From positions 1 to 55,325 of the forward strand of contig JAFVRN010000032.1 in NCBI GenBank assembly GCA_017504265.1: DNA of 55,325 nucleotides. Reading direction: 5' to 3'. Numbering within the stretch: position 1 is the stretch's first letter; the number at the start of each line of letters is the position of its first letter. Under the pieces are notes generated by a model. It saw nothing but the letters and a program-made list of their open reading frames with translations. It did no database searches and was not told where the DNA came from. This DNA is from Alistipes sp. (lineage in GTDB: Bacteria; Bacteroidota; Bacteroidia; Bacteroidales; Rikenellaceae). Both the position numbers and the translations under genes were made by a program. This document shows, piece by piece, positions 7,639 through 17,200 of the stretch.

Positions 7639-10600
7639 TATTCAGCATCGATTGTTGATACACCCAGCGTTATCTCCTCCAATACGTCGAGCAGTACGCT
7701 TACTGTCTCCAAAGCAGTGAATATTGTCACGTTGTTCTCGACGGCACAACGACGTATGTCGTAGCCGTCAAGGCGTGCGCTATGCTGGTTGATATCTATT
7801 GTGTTGATAACATAGTTTACGTGTCCCTTACGCAACGACTCGAAGATCTCCGACGAACCCTCGCTGAGCTTTCTCAGACAGCGGGTGCGTATACCGTTAT
7901 CTCGCAAGAACTTCGTAGTGCCACTTGTCGCCTCGATGTTGAAACCGAGCTCATAGAAACGACGGATAAGAGGCAGTGCCTTAGGCTTGTCGGCATCGGC
8001 GATAGATACGAAGATAGTACCGTAGTTGGCGATGGTCATACCCGACGACTGCAACGACTTATACAATGCGCGGCGTAGCGATCTGTCGTATCCGATAGCC
8101 TCACCCGTAGACTTCATTTCGGGTGATAGGTATGAATCGACACCTCGAATCTTTGCGAATGAGAAGGCAGGAGTCTTTACATACCAACGCTTCTTCTCCT
8201 CCGGAATGATAACATCTATGCCCTGCTCGCGCAACGAGTGGCCAAGCATTACGTTTGTCGCAATCTTTGCCATAGCTACACCCGTAGCCTTCGAGAGGAA
8301 TGGTACGGTACGTGACGAACGAGGATTCACCTCAATGACATATACCATATCATTGCTGTCGGCAATGAACTGTATGTTATAAAGACCACGTATGCCAATC
8401 TCCTTGCCAAGACGAATGGTGTAATCCACGATGGTATCCTTGACCTTTTGGCTTACGCTGAATGTTGGGTATACGCTGATAGAGTCTCCCGAGTGGATAC
8501 CTGTACGTTCCACGTGCTCCATAATGCCGGGGATAAATACATTCTCACCGTCGCAGATGGCATCTACCTCCAACTCCTTACCCATAATATACTTATCTAC
8601 GAGTACGGGCTGATCCTCGTTGATCTCTACAGCTGTCTTTAAGTAGTGGCGCAAAGCCTCCTCGTTAGAGACAATCTGCATGGCACGGCCACCAAGAACA
8701 TAGCTTGGACGTACCAATACGGGATATCCGATGCGCTCGGCGGCAGCTACACCACGCTCGATATCGGTGATAGCCTCGGCATCGGGCTGAGGAATACCCG
8801 CACGGCGCATAATGGCCTCGAAGCACTTTCTGTCCTCGGCATTGTTGATGGCTTCGATACCCGTACCAATAATCTTCACTCCGAGGTCCGACAATGGCTT
8901 CGCAAGGTTGATTGCGGTCTGTCCGCCCAGCGATACCACAACACCCGTAGGTTTCTCAAAGTCGATGACGTTCATCACATCCTCGACAGTCAAAGGCTCG
9001 AAGTAGAGCTTATCGCTGATGGTGTAGTCCGTAGATACTGTCTCGGGGTTGTTGTTGATGATGATGGCCTCATATCCTGCCTCACGTATAGCCCAGATGG
9101 CGTGTACCGTAGAGTAGTCGAACTCCACTCCCTGGCCGATACGTATAGGACCCGAGCCGAGTACAACGATCTTCTGGCGATCACTTACCACCGACTCGTT
9201 CTCCTGCTCATATGTAGAATATAGGTATGGTACCTCCGACTCAAACTCGGCAGCACACGTATCAATCATCTTGTATACCGGGAAGATGTTGTGCTCCTTG
9301 CGAAGAAGGAATACCTCCGACTCGGTCATGTTCCATAGTCTGCCGATATACTTATCGCTGAAACCAAGACGCTTAGCATCGTATAGTACCTCCTTGTTAC
9401 GAGGGTTCTGCTCTACGACCTTCTCCATCTCGACAATATTCTTGAGCTTCTCGAGGAAGAAGAGGTCAATCTTGGTGTTGTCGTATACGTGTAGCAAATC
9501 TACGCCACGACGTATCAACTCTGCAATAGCGTATAGACGGTCGTCCGTGCCCTTGCGAATATATGCGAGGATGCCCTCAACCGACATTGCGTCAAACTTC
9601 TTGTGGTAGATGTGGCATACGCCTGTCTCCAACGAGCGCACTGCTTTGAGCAGACCCTCCTCGAAGGTGCGGCCAACGCTCATCACCTCACCCGTAGCCT
9701 TCATCTGTGTGCCGAGTTCGTTCGAAGCATCGCTAAACTTGTCAAATGGGAAGCGCGCAACCTTTGTTACGATGTAGTCGAGCGTAGGCTCGAAGCTGGC
9801 CGGTGTATTGGCGATACGTATCTCGTCGAGAGTCATACCCACTGCAACCTTAGCCGTTACACGGGCAATAGGGTAGCCACTCGCCTTAGATGCCAAGGCC
9901 GACGAACGGCTCACACGAGGATTTACCTCGATGATATAGTATTTGAACGATAGTGGGTCGAGTGCAAACTGCACGTTGCATCCACCCTCAATTTTGAGTG
10001 CGCGTATAAGCTTCAATGCACTTGAACGCAACATCTGATACTCCTTGTTTGCCAACGTCTGGCTTGGGGCTACCACAATAGAGTCACCGGTGTGGATACC
10101 TACCGGATCGACATTCTCCATCGAGCAGATGGTGATGGCCGTATCGTTCTTGTCGCGCATCACCTCGAACTCAATCTCCTTGTAGCCCTTAATGCTCTTC
10201 TCTACAAGCACCTGATGTATAGGCGATAGGGCCAAGGCGTTACGCATAATATCACGTAGCTCCTCCTCGTTGTCGGCAAAGCCGCCTCCCGTACCGCCGA
10301 GCGTGAATGCAGGGCGTAGAACTACGGGATAGCCAATCTTCGAGGCGGCCTCTACACCCTCCTCGATAGTGTTGGTGATATACGAAGGAATCACAGGCTC
10401 GCCGATGCGCACGCAAAGCTCCTTGAAGAGCTCTCTATCCTCGGCCTCTTCGATAGAGGTAAACGATGTACCCAAAATCTCTACGCCACACTCCTCCAAG
10501 ATACCCTTCTTGGCAAGCTGCACAGCAAGGTTAAGACCTGTCTGGCCACCGAGGCCGGGAACGATGGCATCGGGACGCTCATAGCGGATAATCTTTGCTA

Positions 10601-10820
10601 CATACTCCAATGTCAATGGCTCCATATATACCTTGTCGGCAATATGGGTGTCGGTCATTATAGTTGCAGGATTAGAGTTCACCAAGATAACCTGATAACC
10701 CTCCTCTTTGAGTGCAAGACACGCCTGTGTTCCGGCGTAGTCGAACTCTGCGGCTTGGCCGATAACGATAGGACCAGAGCCGATGACCATTATTTTCTTG
10801 ATATCTGTTCTCTTAGGCAT
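7638..10820 (-). CDS. carB: Carbamoyl phosphate synthetase large subunit
   Basis: A 1060-residue protein with the two duplicated ATP-grasp halves ([20 protein letters not shown] near residue 13 and the matching [20 protein letters not shown] near residue 555). A C-terminal MGS-type allosteric domain runs from about residue 935. It makes carbamoyl phosphate from bicarbonate, ammonia and two ATP. Nothing in either half looks damaged. It overlaps carA by 8 bases. Since the partner CarA lacks glutaminase residues, CarB here may have to use free ammonia. Confidence 0.96.
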   Translation of the reverse strand: MPKRTDIKKIMVIGSGPIVIGQAAEFDYAGTQACLALKEEGYQVILVNSNPATIMTDTHIADKVYMEPLTLEYVAKIIRYERPDAIVPGLGGQTGLNLAVQLAKKGILEECGVEILGTSFTSIEEAEDRELFKELCVRIGEPVIPSYITNTIEEGVEAASKIGYPVVLRPAFTLGGTGGGFADNEEELRDIMRNALALSPIHQVLVEKSIKGYKEIEFEVMRDKNDTAITICSMENVDPVGIHTGDSIVVAPSQTLANKEYQMLRSSALKLIRALKIEGGCNVQFALDPLSFKYYIIEVNPRVSRSSALASKASGYPIARVTAKVAVGMTLDEIRIANTPASFEPTLDYIVTKVARFPFDKFSDASNELGTQMKATGEVMSVGRTFEEGLLKAVRSLETGVCHIYHKKFDAMSVEGILAYIRKGTDDRLYAIAELIRRGVDLLHVYDNTKIDLFFLEKLKNIVEMEKVVEQNPRNKEVLYDAKRLGFSDKYIGRLWNMTESEVFLLRKEHNIFPVYKMIDTCAAEFESEVPYLYSTYEQENESVVSDRQKIVVLGSGPIRIGQGVEFDYSTVHAIWAIREAGYEAIIINNNPETVSTDYTISDKLYFEPLTVEDVMNVIDFEKPTGVVVSLGGQTAINLAKPLSDLGVKIIGTGIEAINNAEDRKCFEAIMRRAGIPQPDAEAITDIERGVAAAERIGYPVLVRPSYVLGGRAMQIVSNEEALRHYLKTAVEINEDQPVLVDKYIMGKELEVDAICDGENVFIPGIMEHVERTGIHSGDSISVYPTFSVSQKVKDTIVDYTIRLGKEIGIRGLYNIQFIADSNDMVYVIEVNPRSSRTVPFLSKATGVAMAKIATNVMLGHSLREQGIDVIIPEEKKRWYVKTPAFSFAKIRGVDSYLSPEMKSTGEAIGYDRSLRRALYKSLQSSGMTIANYGTIFVSIADADKPKALPLIRRFYELGFNIEATSGTTKFLRDNGIRTRCLRKLSEGSSEIFESLRKGHVNYVINTIDINQHSARLDGYDIRRCAVENNVTIFTALETVSVLLDVLEEITLGVSTIDAE

Positions 10821-11901
10821 TTTTGTTCTCCTCCATCAGTTTAATGAATTTATCGAAAAGATAGCTGCTGCTCGCTTCAGGAGCACAATTGGGATGATAG
10901 TGTACCGAGAACACCTTGTCGTGCAAAGACTCGATACCGGCTATCGTGTTATCGAGGATGTTGCGATGTGTAACAACCAACTGTGTGCCTTTCAACGACT
11001 CCTCGTCTATAGCGTAGCTGTGATTTTGTGTGACTATTTCGAGCTTATCGTTACTCAAACACTTAACGGGGTGGTTGGCACCACGGTGTCCGAACTTCAT
11101 CTTTATGCTCCTTGCTCCAAAAGTCGATGCGATGATTTGGTGTCCTAAGCCTACACCAAAGATAGGTAGCTTGCCACGTAGCTCAGTGAGAGCCTTGCCT
11201 ACAACAGCCACATCGTCGGGGTTACCCGGACCGTTCGATACGAAGATACCATCGGGGTTGAAGGCGAGGATATCCTCTGCCGATGAGTCGAATGGCACAA
11301 TCGTTACGTTACATCCCTTGGCATTTAGCTGACGGATAAAGCTGTACTTGATACCGCAGTCGATAGCCACTACATCCCACTTGTGGTTGGGAGTACGTGA
11401 AAACCAACGCTTCTTGCAACTTACGCGCTCCACCTGATTGCGGCGTAGCTCGGTGTTGCGTACAAGGCTCAGGGCCTCTTCGGTCGGTGTGTCGATGTCC
11501 ACGATAACAGCCTTCTGTGTACCCTCGTTGCGGATGATACGGGTGATCATACGTGTATCCACGCCGCTGATACCCGGAATATCAAGCTCCTCAAACGCCT
11601 CGTTCATAGTCTTGGTATAGCGGAAGTTGCTGGGAGAATCGCAGCACTCGCGAACAACCATACCGCCCATTAATGCCGACTTACTCTCGTTATCCTCGTC
11701 GGTAAAACCGTAGTTGCCCATCAAAGGATAGGTCATAACCACAATTTGGTCGGTGTAGGTCGGGTCGGATATAATCTCCTGATAGCCAACCATCGAGGTG
11801 TTGAACACCAACTCGCATACCGTAGCACGGTTCGAGCCGAAGCCATAGCCCGGAAACTCCTTGCCGTTTTCAAGTACAAGTTTCTTGGTAAAAGGTTTCA
11901 T
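10813..11901 (-). CDS. carA: Carbamoyl phosphate synthetase small subunit lacking glutaminase catalytic residues
   Basis: A 362-residue CarA with the normal N-terminal domain ([29 protein letters not shown]) and a class I glutamine amidotransferase domain from about residue 180. The nucleophile elbow, GICLGHQ in active enzymes, reads GVGLGHQ: codon GGC at 11149-11151 gives Gly251 in place of Cys. The triad region, usually HPEA, reads HPNC: His336 is kept but Glu is Asn338. The neighbouring NHGF reads NHSY and the usual PGPHD after the triad is missing. The frame is open and the rest well conserved, so this is not a pseudogene. I infer a structural or regulatory subunit with no glutaminase. 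It is 17 bases after pyrC. Confidence 0.93.
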   Translation of the reverse strand: MKPFTKKLVLENGKEFPGYGFGSNRATVCELVFNTSMVGYQEIISDPTYTDQIVVMTYPLMGNYGFTDEDNESKSALMGGMVVRECCDSPSNFRYTKTMNEAFEELDIPGISGVDTRMITRIIRNEGTQKAVIVDIDTPTEEALSLVRNTELRRNQVERVSCKKRWFSRTPNHKWDVVAIDCGIKYSFIRQLNAKGCNVTIVPFDSSAEDILAFNPDGIFVSNGPGNPDDVAVVGKALTELRGKLPIFGVGLGHQIIASTFGARSIKMKFGHRGANHPVKCLSNDKLEIVTQNHSYAIDEESLKGTQLVVTHRNILDNTIAGIESLHDKVFSVHYHPNCAPEASSSYLFDKFIKLMEENKNA

Positions 11902-11918
11902 CTAATCTTGTTTTTATG

Positions 11919-13199
11919 TTATTTTGTTTTGCTGTCGTAAACTATATTTCCGCGGTGCAAGGTCATCACCACGTCGCCACACATATCACGTCCGTCGAAC
12001 ATCGTAATCTTGCCCATTGAGTAGAAGTCGCGGCTATCGACTCTCCACTCCTTCTCGGTGTCGATGATTACCACATCGGCTCTGTCGCCTATGTTAAGGC
12101 CTCCCTCTATGCCAAATACCTTGCGAGGGTTGATGCTCATAAGCTCTACAAGACGGTCAAGCGAGATGATACCCTTGCGTACAAGGTGTGTGTTGAGGGC
12201 TGCAAAGGCTGTTTCAAGGCCTACGATACCCATCGCGCTATCCTTCAATCCTCGTGACTTCTCCTCGATGCTGTGCGGTGCGTGGTCGGTGGCAATCATA
12301 TCTATCGTACCATCCTTGATACCCTCGATGAGTGCTGCACGATCCTCGGCCGAGCGCAGTGGCGGGTTCATCTTCCAGCGTGCATCCTCTTGCAGATCTA
12401 TATCCGAGAATATAAGGTAGTGCGGGCCGGTTTCGCATGTTACCTTCACGCCACGTGCCTTGGCCTTGCGGATAAGCTCTACGGTCTGCTTCGTAGAGAT
12501 GTGACATACATGGTAGCGGCATCCGCTCTTCTCGGCAAGCTCTATATCGCGTTCTACCTGTCCCCATTCACTCTCCGAGCATATTCCCTTATGTCCGTGC
12601 TGTCGGGCATATTCGCCATCGTGGATATAGCCGCCACGCAGAAGCTCCTCCACCTCGCAGTGTGCTGCAATTATTGCATCGTGCTTCACTGCCTCGGTCA
12701 TTGCCGCTTCCATCATCTTATCGTGCTGCACACCCGAACCATCATCCGAAAAGGCGCAAACCTTACCTTTGAGAGCTTCGATATCGACCAGCTCCTCGCC
12801 CTTGCGACCTATGGTGATTGCAGCGTAGGGTAGTACCTCTATCTTGGCATCGCGGTCGATGATATCCTGTTGTGCTTTGAGGTTCTCCACGCTATCCGGC
12901 ACAGGGTTGAGATTGGGCATCGAGCATACGGTAGAGTAGCCGCCGCGAGCAGCCGCCATAGTGCCTGTTGCTATTCTCTCTTTATAGCCGAAACCTGGCT
13001 CACGAAGGTGTACGTGTACATCGACAAATGCCGGTGCTACAACAAGTCCGTTGGCCTCAATCACGTGGTCATTTGGTGTTGAGGTAATGTTTTCGGCAAT
13101 CTCTACTATGCGCTCCTGCTCGATGGCTATATCTGCCTTTCCTTGGCGAGAGCTGCCTAAAATAGTGCCTCCTTTGATTATAATTCTTGCTTTATCCAT
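11919..13199 (-). CDS. pyrC: Dihydroorotase
   Basis: A 426-residue amidohydrolase that cyclises carbamoyl aspartate to dihydroorotate. The metal-binding motif DVHVHLREPG is at residues 60-69, with later GPHYL and ATDHAPHS segments, as in class I (PyrC/AllB-like) dihydroorotases. Being first in a pyr operon decides for dihydroorotase over allantoinase. Its ATG lies five bases after the T-tract of the upstream terminator, so almost no leader mRNA remains between attenuator and start codon. Confidence 0.93.
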   Translation of the reverse strand: MDKARIIIKGGTILGSSRQGKADIAIEQERIVEIAENITSTPNDHVIEANGLVVAPAFVDVHVHLREPGFGYKERIATGTMAAARGGYSTVCSMPNLNPVPDSVENLKAQQDIIDRDAKIEVLPYAAITIGRKGEELVDIEALKGKVCAFSDDGSGVQHDKMMEAAMTEAVKHDAIIAAHCEVEELLRGGYIHDGEYARQHGHKGICSESEWGQVERDIELAEKSGCRYHVCHISTKQTVELIRKAKARGVKVTCETGPHYLIFSDIDLQEDARWKMNPPLRSAEDRAALIEGIKDGTIDMIATDHAPHSIEEKSRGLKDSAMGIVGLETAFAALNTHLVRKGIISLDRLVELMSINPRKVFGIEGGLNIGDRADVVIIDTEKEWRVDSRDFYSMGKITMFDGRDMCGDVVMTLHRGNIVYDSKTK

Positions 13200-13203
13200 A
13201 TAT

Positions 13204-13231
13204 CAAAAAATAGGCGGCCAAAATAGCCGCC
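13204..13231 (-). terminator. Attenuator terminator upstream of pyrC
   Basis: On the minus strand a perfect 6-bp GC-only stem (GGCGGC, 7-base loop, GCCGCC; 13226-13231 with 13213-13218) is followed by TATTTTTT. It lies between the leader ORF stop (13233) and pyrC (13199), so all transcripts from the promoter at 13359-13389 must read through it to reach the operon. Confidence 0.85.
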
Positions 13232-13232
13232 A

Positions 13233-13340
13233 TTATCTAAAATAAACAGTATTTCCAAAACAGTTGAAACGTCGATCATTCGCCGCAAAACGGGTAGCTT
13301 GAGGAGATAACCCGGCAACCATATTCGTAGTTCGTTTCAT
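13233..13340 (-). CDS. Putative pyr operon leader peptide (35 residues)
   Basis: An ATG at 13340, about 12-15 bases after the predicted transcription start, opens a 35-codon frame beginning MKRTTNMVAGLSPQATRFAA. The TAA at 13233-13235 stands one base before the attenuator stem. The last ten codons are U-rich in the transcript (TGT TTT ... GTT TAT TTT). A ribosome reaching the stop would cover the stem and prevent the terminator. This layout parallels the E. coli pyrBI leader, where low UTP slows polymerase and lets the ribosome catch up. Sequence similarity to that peptide is not evident. Translation and function are inferred. Confidence 0.65.
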   Translation of the reverse strand: MKRTTNMVAGLSPQATRFAANDRRFNCFGNTVYFR

Positions 13341-13358
13341 AGTCTGTCTAAATTTGTG

Positions 13359-13389
13359 CAAAGGTAAGTATTTTTTATTAATCTGACAA
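13359..13389 (-). promoter_or_regulatory. Promoter of the pyr operon
   Basis: On the minus strand TTG (13387-13389), a 20-base spacer and TACCTTTG (13359-13366) match the Bacteroidota -33/-7 pattern. Transcription should begin about 12-15 bases before the leader ATG at 13340. Confidence 0.75.
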
Positions 13390-13492
13390 CTATTTCGGGG
13401 AACTTTTTTTGATATTTTTCAATGTTATTCAAATGTTAAAAAAAAGTTGAAAAAAGTGGTATGAGGATTTTTATTTTACACAAAATAAATGC

Positions 13493-13500
13493 TATCTTTG
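13493..13500 (+). promoter_or_regulatory. TATCTTTG -7 box upstream of the pur leader
   Basis: TATCTTTG matches TAnnTTTG. The -33 region is only T-rich (13468-13476), so the match is partial. Predicted transcription start is near 13504. Confidence 0.55.
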
Positions 13501-13503
13501 TCG

Positions 13504-13713
13504 TATGAATTTCCTTGTCGAACAGATGTGTTACGGTATTACGCCGTTTAACTCTACTGAGACGATGTGCGATGTGGTGGGACAGAGTCCTCATATGCAC
13601 TTCGGTCAATATCGTTCGTCGGTTATGCAAGATGCTTGTATTGTGGGCATTAAGCAGGCTATGGGGAATGTATGGTAAGGTGTAGGCCGCTGACATTTAG
13701 TGTGTTAGCGGTC
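13504..13713 (+). ncRNA. Structured leader RNA of the pur operon, or a terminated small RNA
   Basis: Between the TATCTTTG box and an intrinsic terminator lie about 210 bases with several local hairpins: ACGG/CCGT at 13533-13547, GTGC/GCAC at 13567-13600 with an inner GGAC/GTCC, and TGCTT/AAGCA at 13633-13656. The region also holds an open frame 13505-13678 (57 codons, six of them ATG) ending 6 bases before the terminator stem, so it could be a leader peptide like the one on the pyr side. Its ATG would sit at or next to the predicted transcript start, which makes that uncertain. I see no match to purine, PRPP or ZTP riboswitch cores. Confidence 0.4.
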
Positions 13714-13725
13714 GTTTAATTTTTT
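13685..13725 (+). terminator. Terminator (attenuator candidate) upstream of purE
   Basis: An 11-bp stem with G-T pairs (13685-13695 with 13703-13713) is followed by GTTTAATTTTTT. It lies 30 bases before the purE ATG at 13755 and after the promoter-like box at 13493, so it would terminate the leader transcript unless bypassed. No second promoter is obvious between it and purE. Confidence 0.75.
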
Positions 13726-13754
13726 GAAATTAAATTATAAAACACGAAAATATT

Positions 13755-14222
13755 ATGAAAGTAGCAGTTATTATGGGTTCTACCAGCGACTGGGATATTA
13801 TGCGAGCCGCTGTTGAGACATTGGAAGAGTTGGGTATCGAGTATGAGAAGCGAGTTATCAGTGCACACCGTACTCCGCACCTTATGTTTGAGTATGCCAC
13901 CACAGCTCGTGAGCGTGGTATAGGTGCTATCATAGCGGGTGCCGGAGGTGCTGCGCATGTAGCAGGCGTTACCGCGGCCCTCACTACTGTTCCTGTCATC
14001 GGCGTTCCTATCAAGACCTCGGCACTCGGTGGTATGGACTCTTTGCTCTCTATCGTTCAGATGCCCGGTGGTATCCCTGTATCGACTACGGCTATCAACG
14101 GTGCGAAGAATGCAGCTCTCATAGCAGCCTCAATCTTCGCTCTTACGGACAAGGCTCTCGAGGAGCGTCTTATTGCCTTCCGTAAGGCACAAACAGAGAA
14201 GGTGCTTGCATCGGAGCTATAA
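13755..14222 (+). CDS. purE: N5-carboxyaminoimidazole ribonucleotide mutase (class I PurE)
   Basis: A 155-residue protein that rearranges N5-CAIR to CAIR. It has GSTSDW at the start, SAHRTP near residue 42, [12 protein letters not shown] and [15 protein letters not shown], all typical of class I PurE, which needs PurK to make N5-CAIR. No purK is in the window, so it must be elsewhere. First gene of the purine operon. Confidence 0.95.
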   Translation: MKVAVIMGSTSDWDIMRAAVETLEELGIEYEKRVISAHRTPHLMFEYATTARERGIGAIIAGAGGAAHVAGVTAALTTVPVIGVPIKTSALGGMDSLLSIVQMPGGIPVSTTAINGAKNAALIAASIFALTDKALEERLIAFRKAQTEKVLASEL

Positions 14223-14260
14223 CCTACTAACCCCAACTATTATTGCTTATTCGAACGATT

Positions 14261-17200
14261 ATGAAGAATCGCCGCATTTTTGTTGAAAAATATCCTCGTT
14301 TTCAGGTTGAGGCTGACACTCTGCGCAAGGAGTTCAACACAAATTTAGGATTAAACATCGAGCGACTACGCTACATCAATGTATACGACCTATTCGGTTT
14401 CTCGGACGAGTTGTTGGAGAAGAGCCGCTATTCGGTATTTGGAGAGGTGGTGACCGATATGGTTACCGATACATGCGACATGGAGGGTATGCCTCATTTG
14501 GCTGTCGAGTATCTGCCCGGTCAGTTTGACCAGCGTGCAGCATCGGCTGTCGATTGTGTGCATCTTATCGAGCCCAATGCAGAGGTTAAGATTAAGTCGT
14601 CGCGTCTGCTTATCTTTGACGAGAGTGTCACACCCGAGGCAATGGCTCGTATCGAGAAATATTTTATCAATGCCGTGGAGTCACGCAAGAAGAATCTCGA
14701 TGTGCTGTCCGATGCCGAGAGTGTAGATGTCAAGCCTGTTCCCGTATTGGAGGGCTTCCTCGAGATGAAAGATGAGGAGTTGGCCCCCTATTGCAAGCAG
14801 AATGGCTTGGCTATGAACAGCGACGACCTGCGTGAGGTTGTAAACTACTTCCGTAGAGAGGGTCGCGATCCGCGTGAAACGGAGCTCCGCATATTGGATA
14901 CCTATTGGAGTGACCACTGCCGTCATACCACCTTCACCACCGAGATCGAGAGCATCACTCTCGATGAGTCGTTTATGAAGGCTGAGTTCGAGGAGTCGTT
15001 GGATTTGATGAAGAGTATTCGTAAGGAGCTTGGTCGTGAACAGAAGAGCCTCTGTCTTATGGAGCTTGCCACTATCGGTGCTCGTTATCTGCGCAAGCGA
15101 GGTAAGCTCGATGATATGGAGCAGAGCGAGGAAAACAATGCGTGCAGCATCTTTGTCGATGTCGATGTTGATGGCGAGATGCAGCGTTGGTTGTTGCAGT
15201 TTAAGAACGAAACACACAACCATCCAACCGAGATTGAGCCGTTTGGTGGTGCTTCTACATGTCTTGGTGGTGCTATTCGTGACCCGTTGTCTGGTCGTAG
15301 CTACGTATATCAGGCTATGCGTGTTACCGGTGCCGGGGATATATACAAGAGTTTCGACGAGACGCTCGATGGTAAGCTTCCGCAGCGTATCATCTCTACA
15401 AAGGCTGCCGCAGGCTATTCGAGCTATGGCAATCAGATAGGTCTTGCCACGACGCACGTGCGTGAGGTATTCCATCCCGACTATGTTGCCAAGCGTTTGG
15501 AGGTGGGTGCTGTGGTAGGTGCTGTCAAGGCTGATAATGTGCGTCGTGAGAGTCCGACACCTGGCGATGTGGTATTGTTGCTTGGCGGTCGTACCGGTCG
15601 TGATGGTGTTGGTGGTGCTACGGGTTCGTCAAAGGAGCATACGCTCACCTCGTTGGAGGAGTGTAGCTCGGAGGTGCAGAAGGGTAATGCCCCTGAGGAG
15701 CGTAAGCTGTCGCGCCTGTTCCGTCGTGGCGATGTAACCCGCCTTATTAAGAAGTCTAACGATTTTGGTGCCGGAGGTGTCAGTGTCGCTATTGGAGAGC
15801 TTACCGACGGCCTTGATATATACATCGACAGAGTTCCTACAAAGTATAACGGTCTTAATTCCACGGAGCTTGCCATCAGCGAGTCTCAGGAGCGTATGTC
15901 GGTGGTTATCGAGCGCAAGGATATGGAGCAGTTTATGGCTCTCTGTCACGAGGAGAATGTGGAGGTTACCTACGTAGCTGACGTTACCGATACTCGCCGT
16001 ATGCGTATGTATAATGGCTCGGAGTTGGTCGTAGACCTGTCGCGCGACTTCATCGACTCGGCCGGAGCCAAGCACTACACCAGTATCAACATCGGTGCTG
16101 TCGAGCAGTGCAATCCATTCGAACGTAAGGTCGAGGGTGTTACCACCACAGCACGTATGAAGGCCAACTTAGAGGATGACAACGTGGTATCGCAGAAGGG
16201 TCTTATCGAGATGTTTGACTCTACCATCGGTGCATCTACCGTGCTTATGCCTTTTGGCGGTCGTACTCAGACCACCGAGACGCAGGTATCGGTACAGAAG
16301 CTCCCCGTTGGTAACCACTATACCAATACGGCAAGTATTATGGCCTTTGGCTACAACCCCTATATCGCAAAGTGGAGCCCCTATCACGGTGCTGCCTATG
16401 CCGTTGTCGAGGCTTGTGCGAAGGTTGTTGCTGCTGGTGCTCGCTACGATAAGATGCGCTTCTCGTATCAGGAGTATTTCGAGCGTATGACAACGGCTAC
16501 GTCGTGGGGTAAGCCTCTTGCGGCACTCCTCGGCGCTTTGAAGATGCAGGTTGAGTTGGGCTTGCCATCTATCGGTGGCAAGGACTCTATGAGTGGTACG
16601 TTCCGTGACATTAATGTGCCACCAATGCTTATGGCCTTTGGTATCACCACGGTTGATGCTCGTACGGTTATCAGCCCTGAGTTTAAGAGTGCCGGCAACA
16701 ATATCTATGTAATACGTCACACGCCCGAGGCTAACTATATGCCATCGACCGAGCAGCTCAAACGTAATTTCGACTTTGTATCTAAGAAGATTGCAGAGGG
16801 CGATATTGTCGCTGCCTATGCCGTAGGCTTTGGTGGTGTAGGTGAGGCTGTGTCGAAGATGTCGTTCGGTAACAGAGTTGGTGCAGCGTTGGAGTGCGAT
16901 GAGCAGATGTTATACAACTACTCGTACGGCTCAATCGTTGTTGAGAGCCGCCGTACGCTTAACTTCCCATCTGCCGAGCTTATCGGTAAGACTGTCGAGG
17001 AGGATGCCATCATTGTTAATGGCACGGCACTTACGATTGATGAGTTGTTGGAGGCCAATACAGTTAAGTTTACCAAGGTGTATGCCGACAGGGGTGCTAA
17101 GGGTGGTGTAACACGTATAAGCGATGGCAAGAACCACGTTGCAGAGTATAAGGGCGAGAGAGTAGATAAGGTTAAAGTATACCTCCCCGTATTCCCCGGT

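Noticed and set aside
13504-13713. 6S RNA as the identity of the pur leader
   Set aside because: The folding I can trace is several short hairpins, without a long rod with a central open bubble.
13755-14222. Class II PurE (direct AIR carboxylase) because no purK is present
   Set aside because: The SAHRTP, GAGGAAH and [12 protein letters not shown] motifs are class I; purK is simply outside the window.
14681-15475. A 264-codon minus-strand open frame inside purL
   Set aside because: It is antisense to conserved purL coding sequence and arises from codon bias; it has no promoter and no recognisable product.
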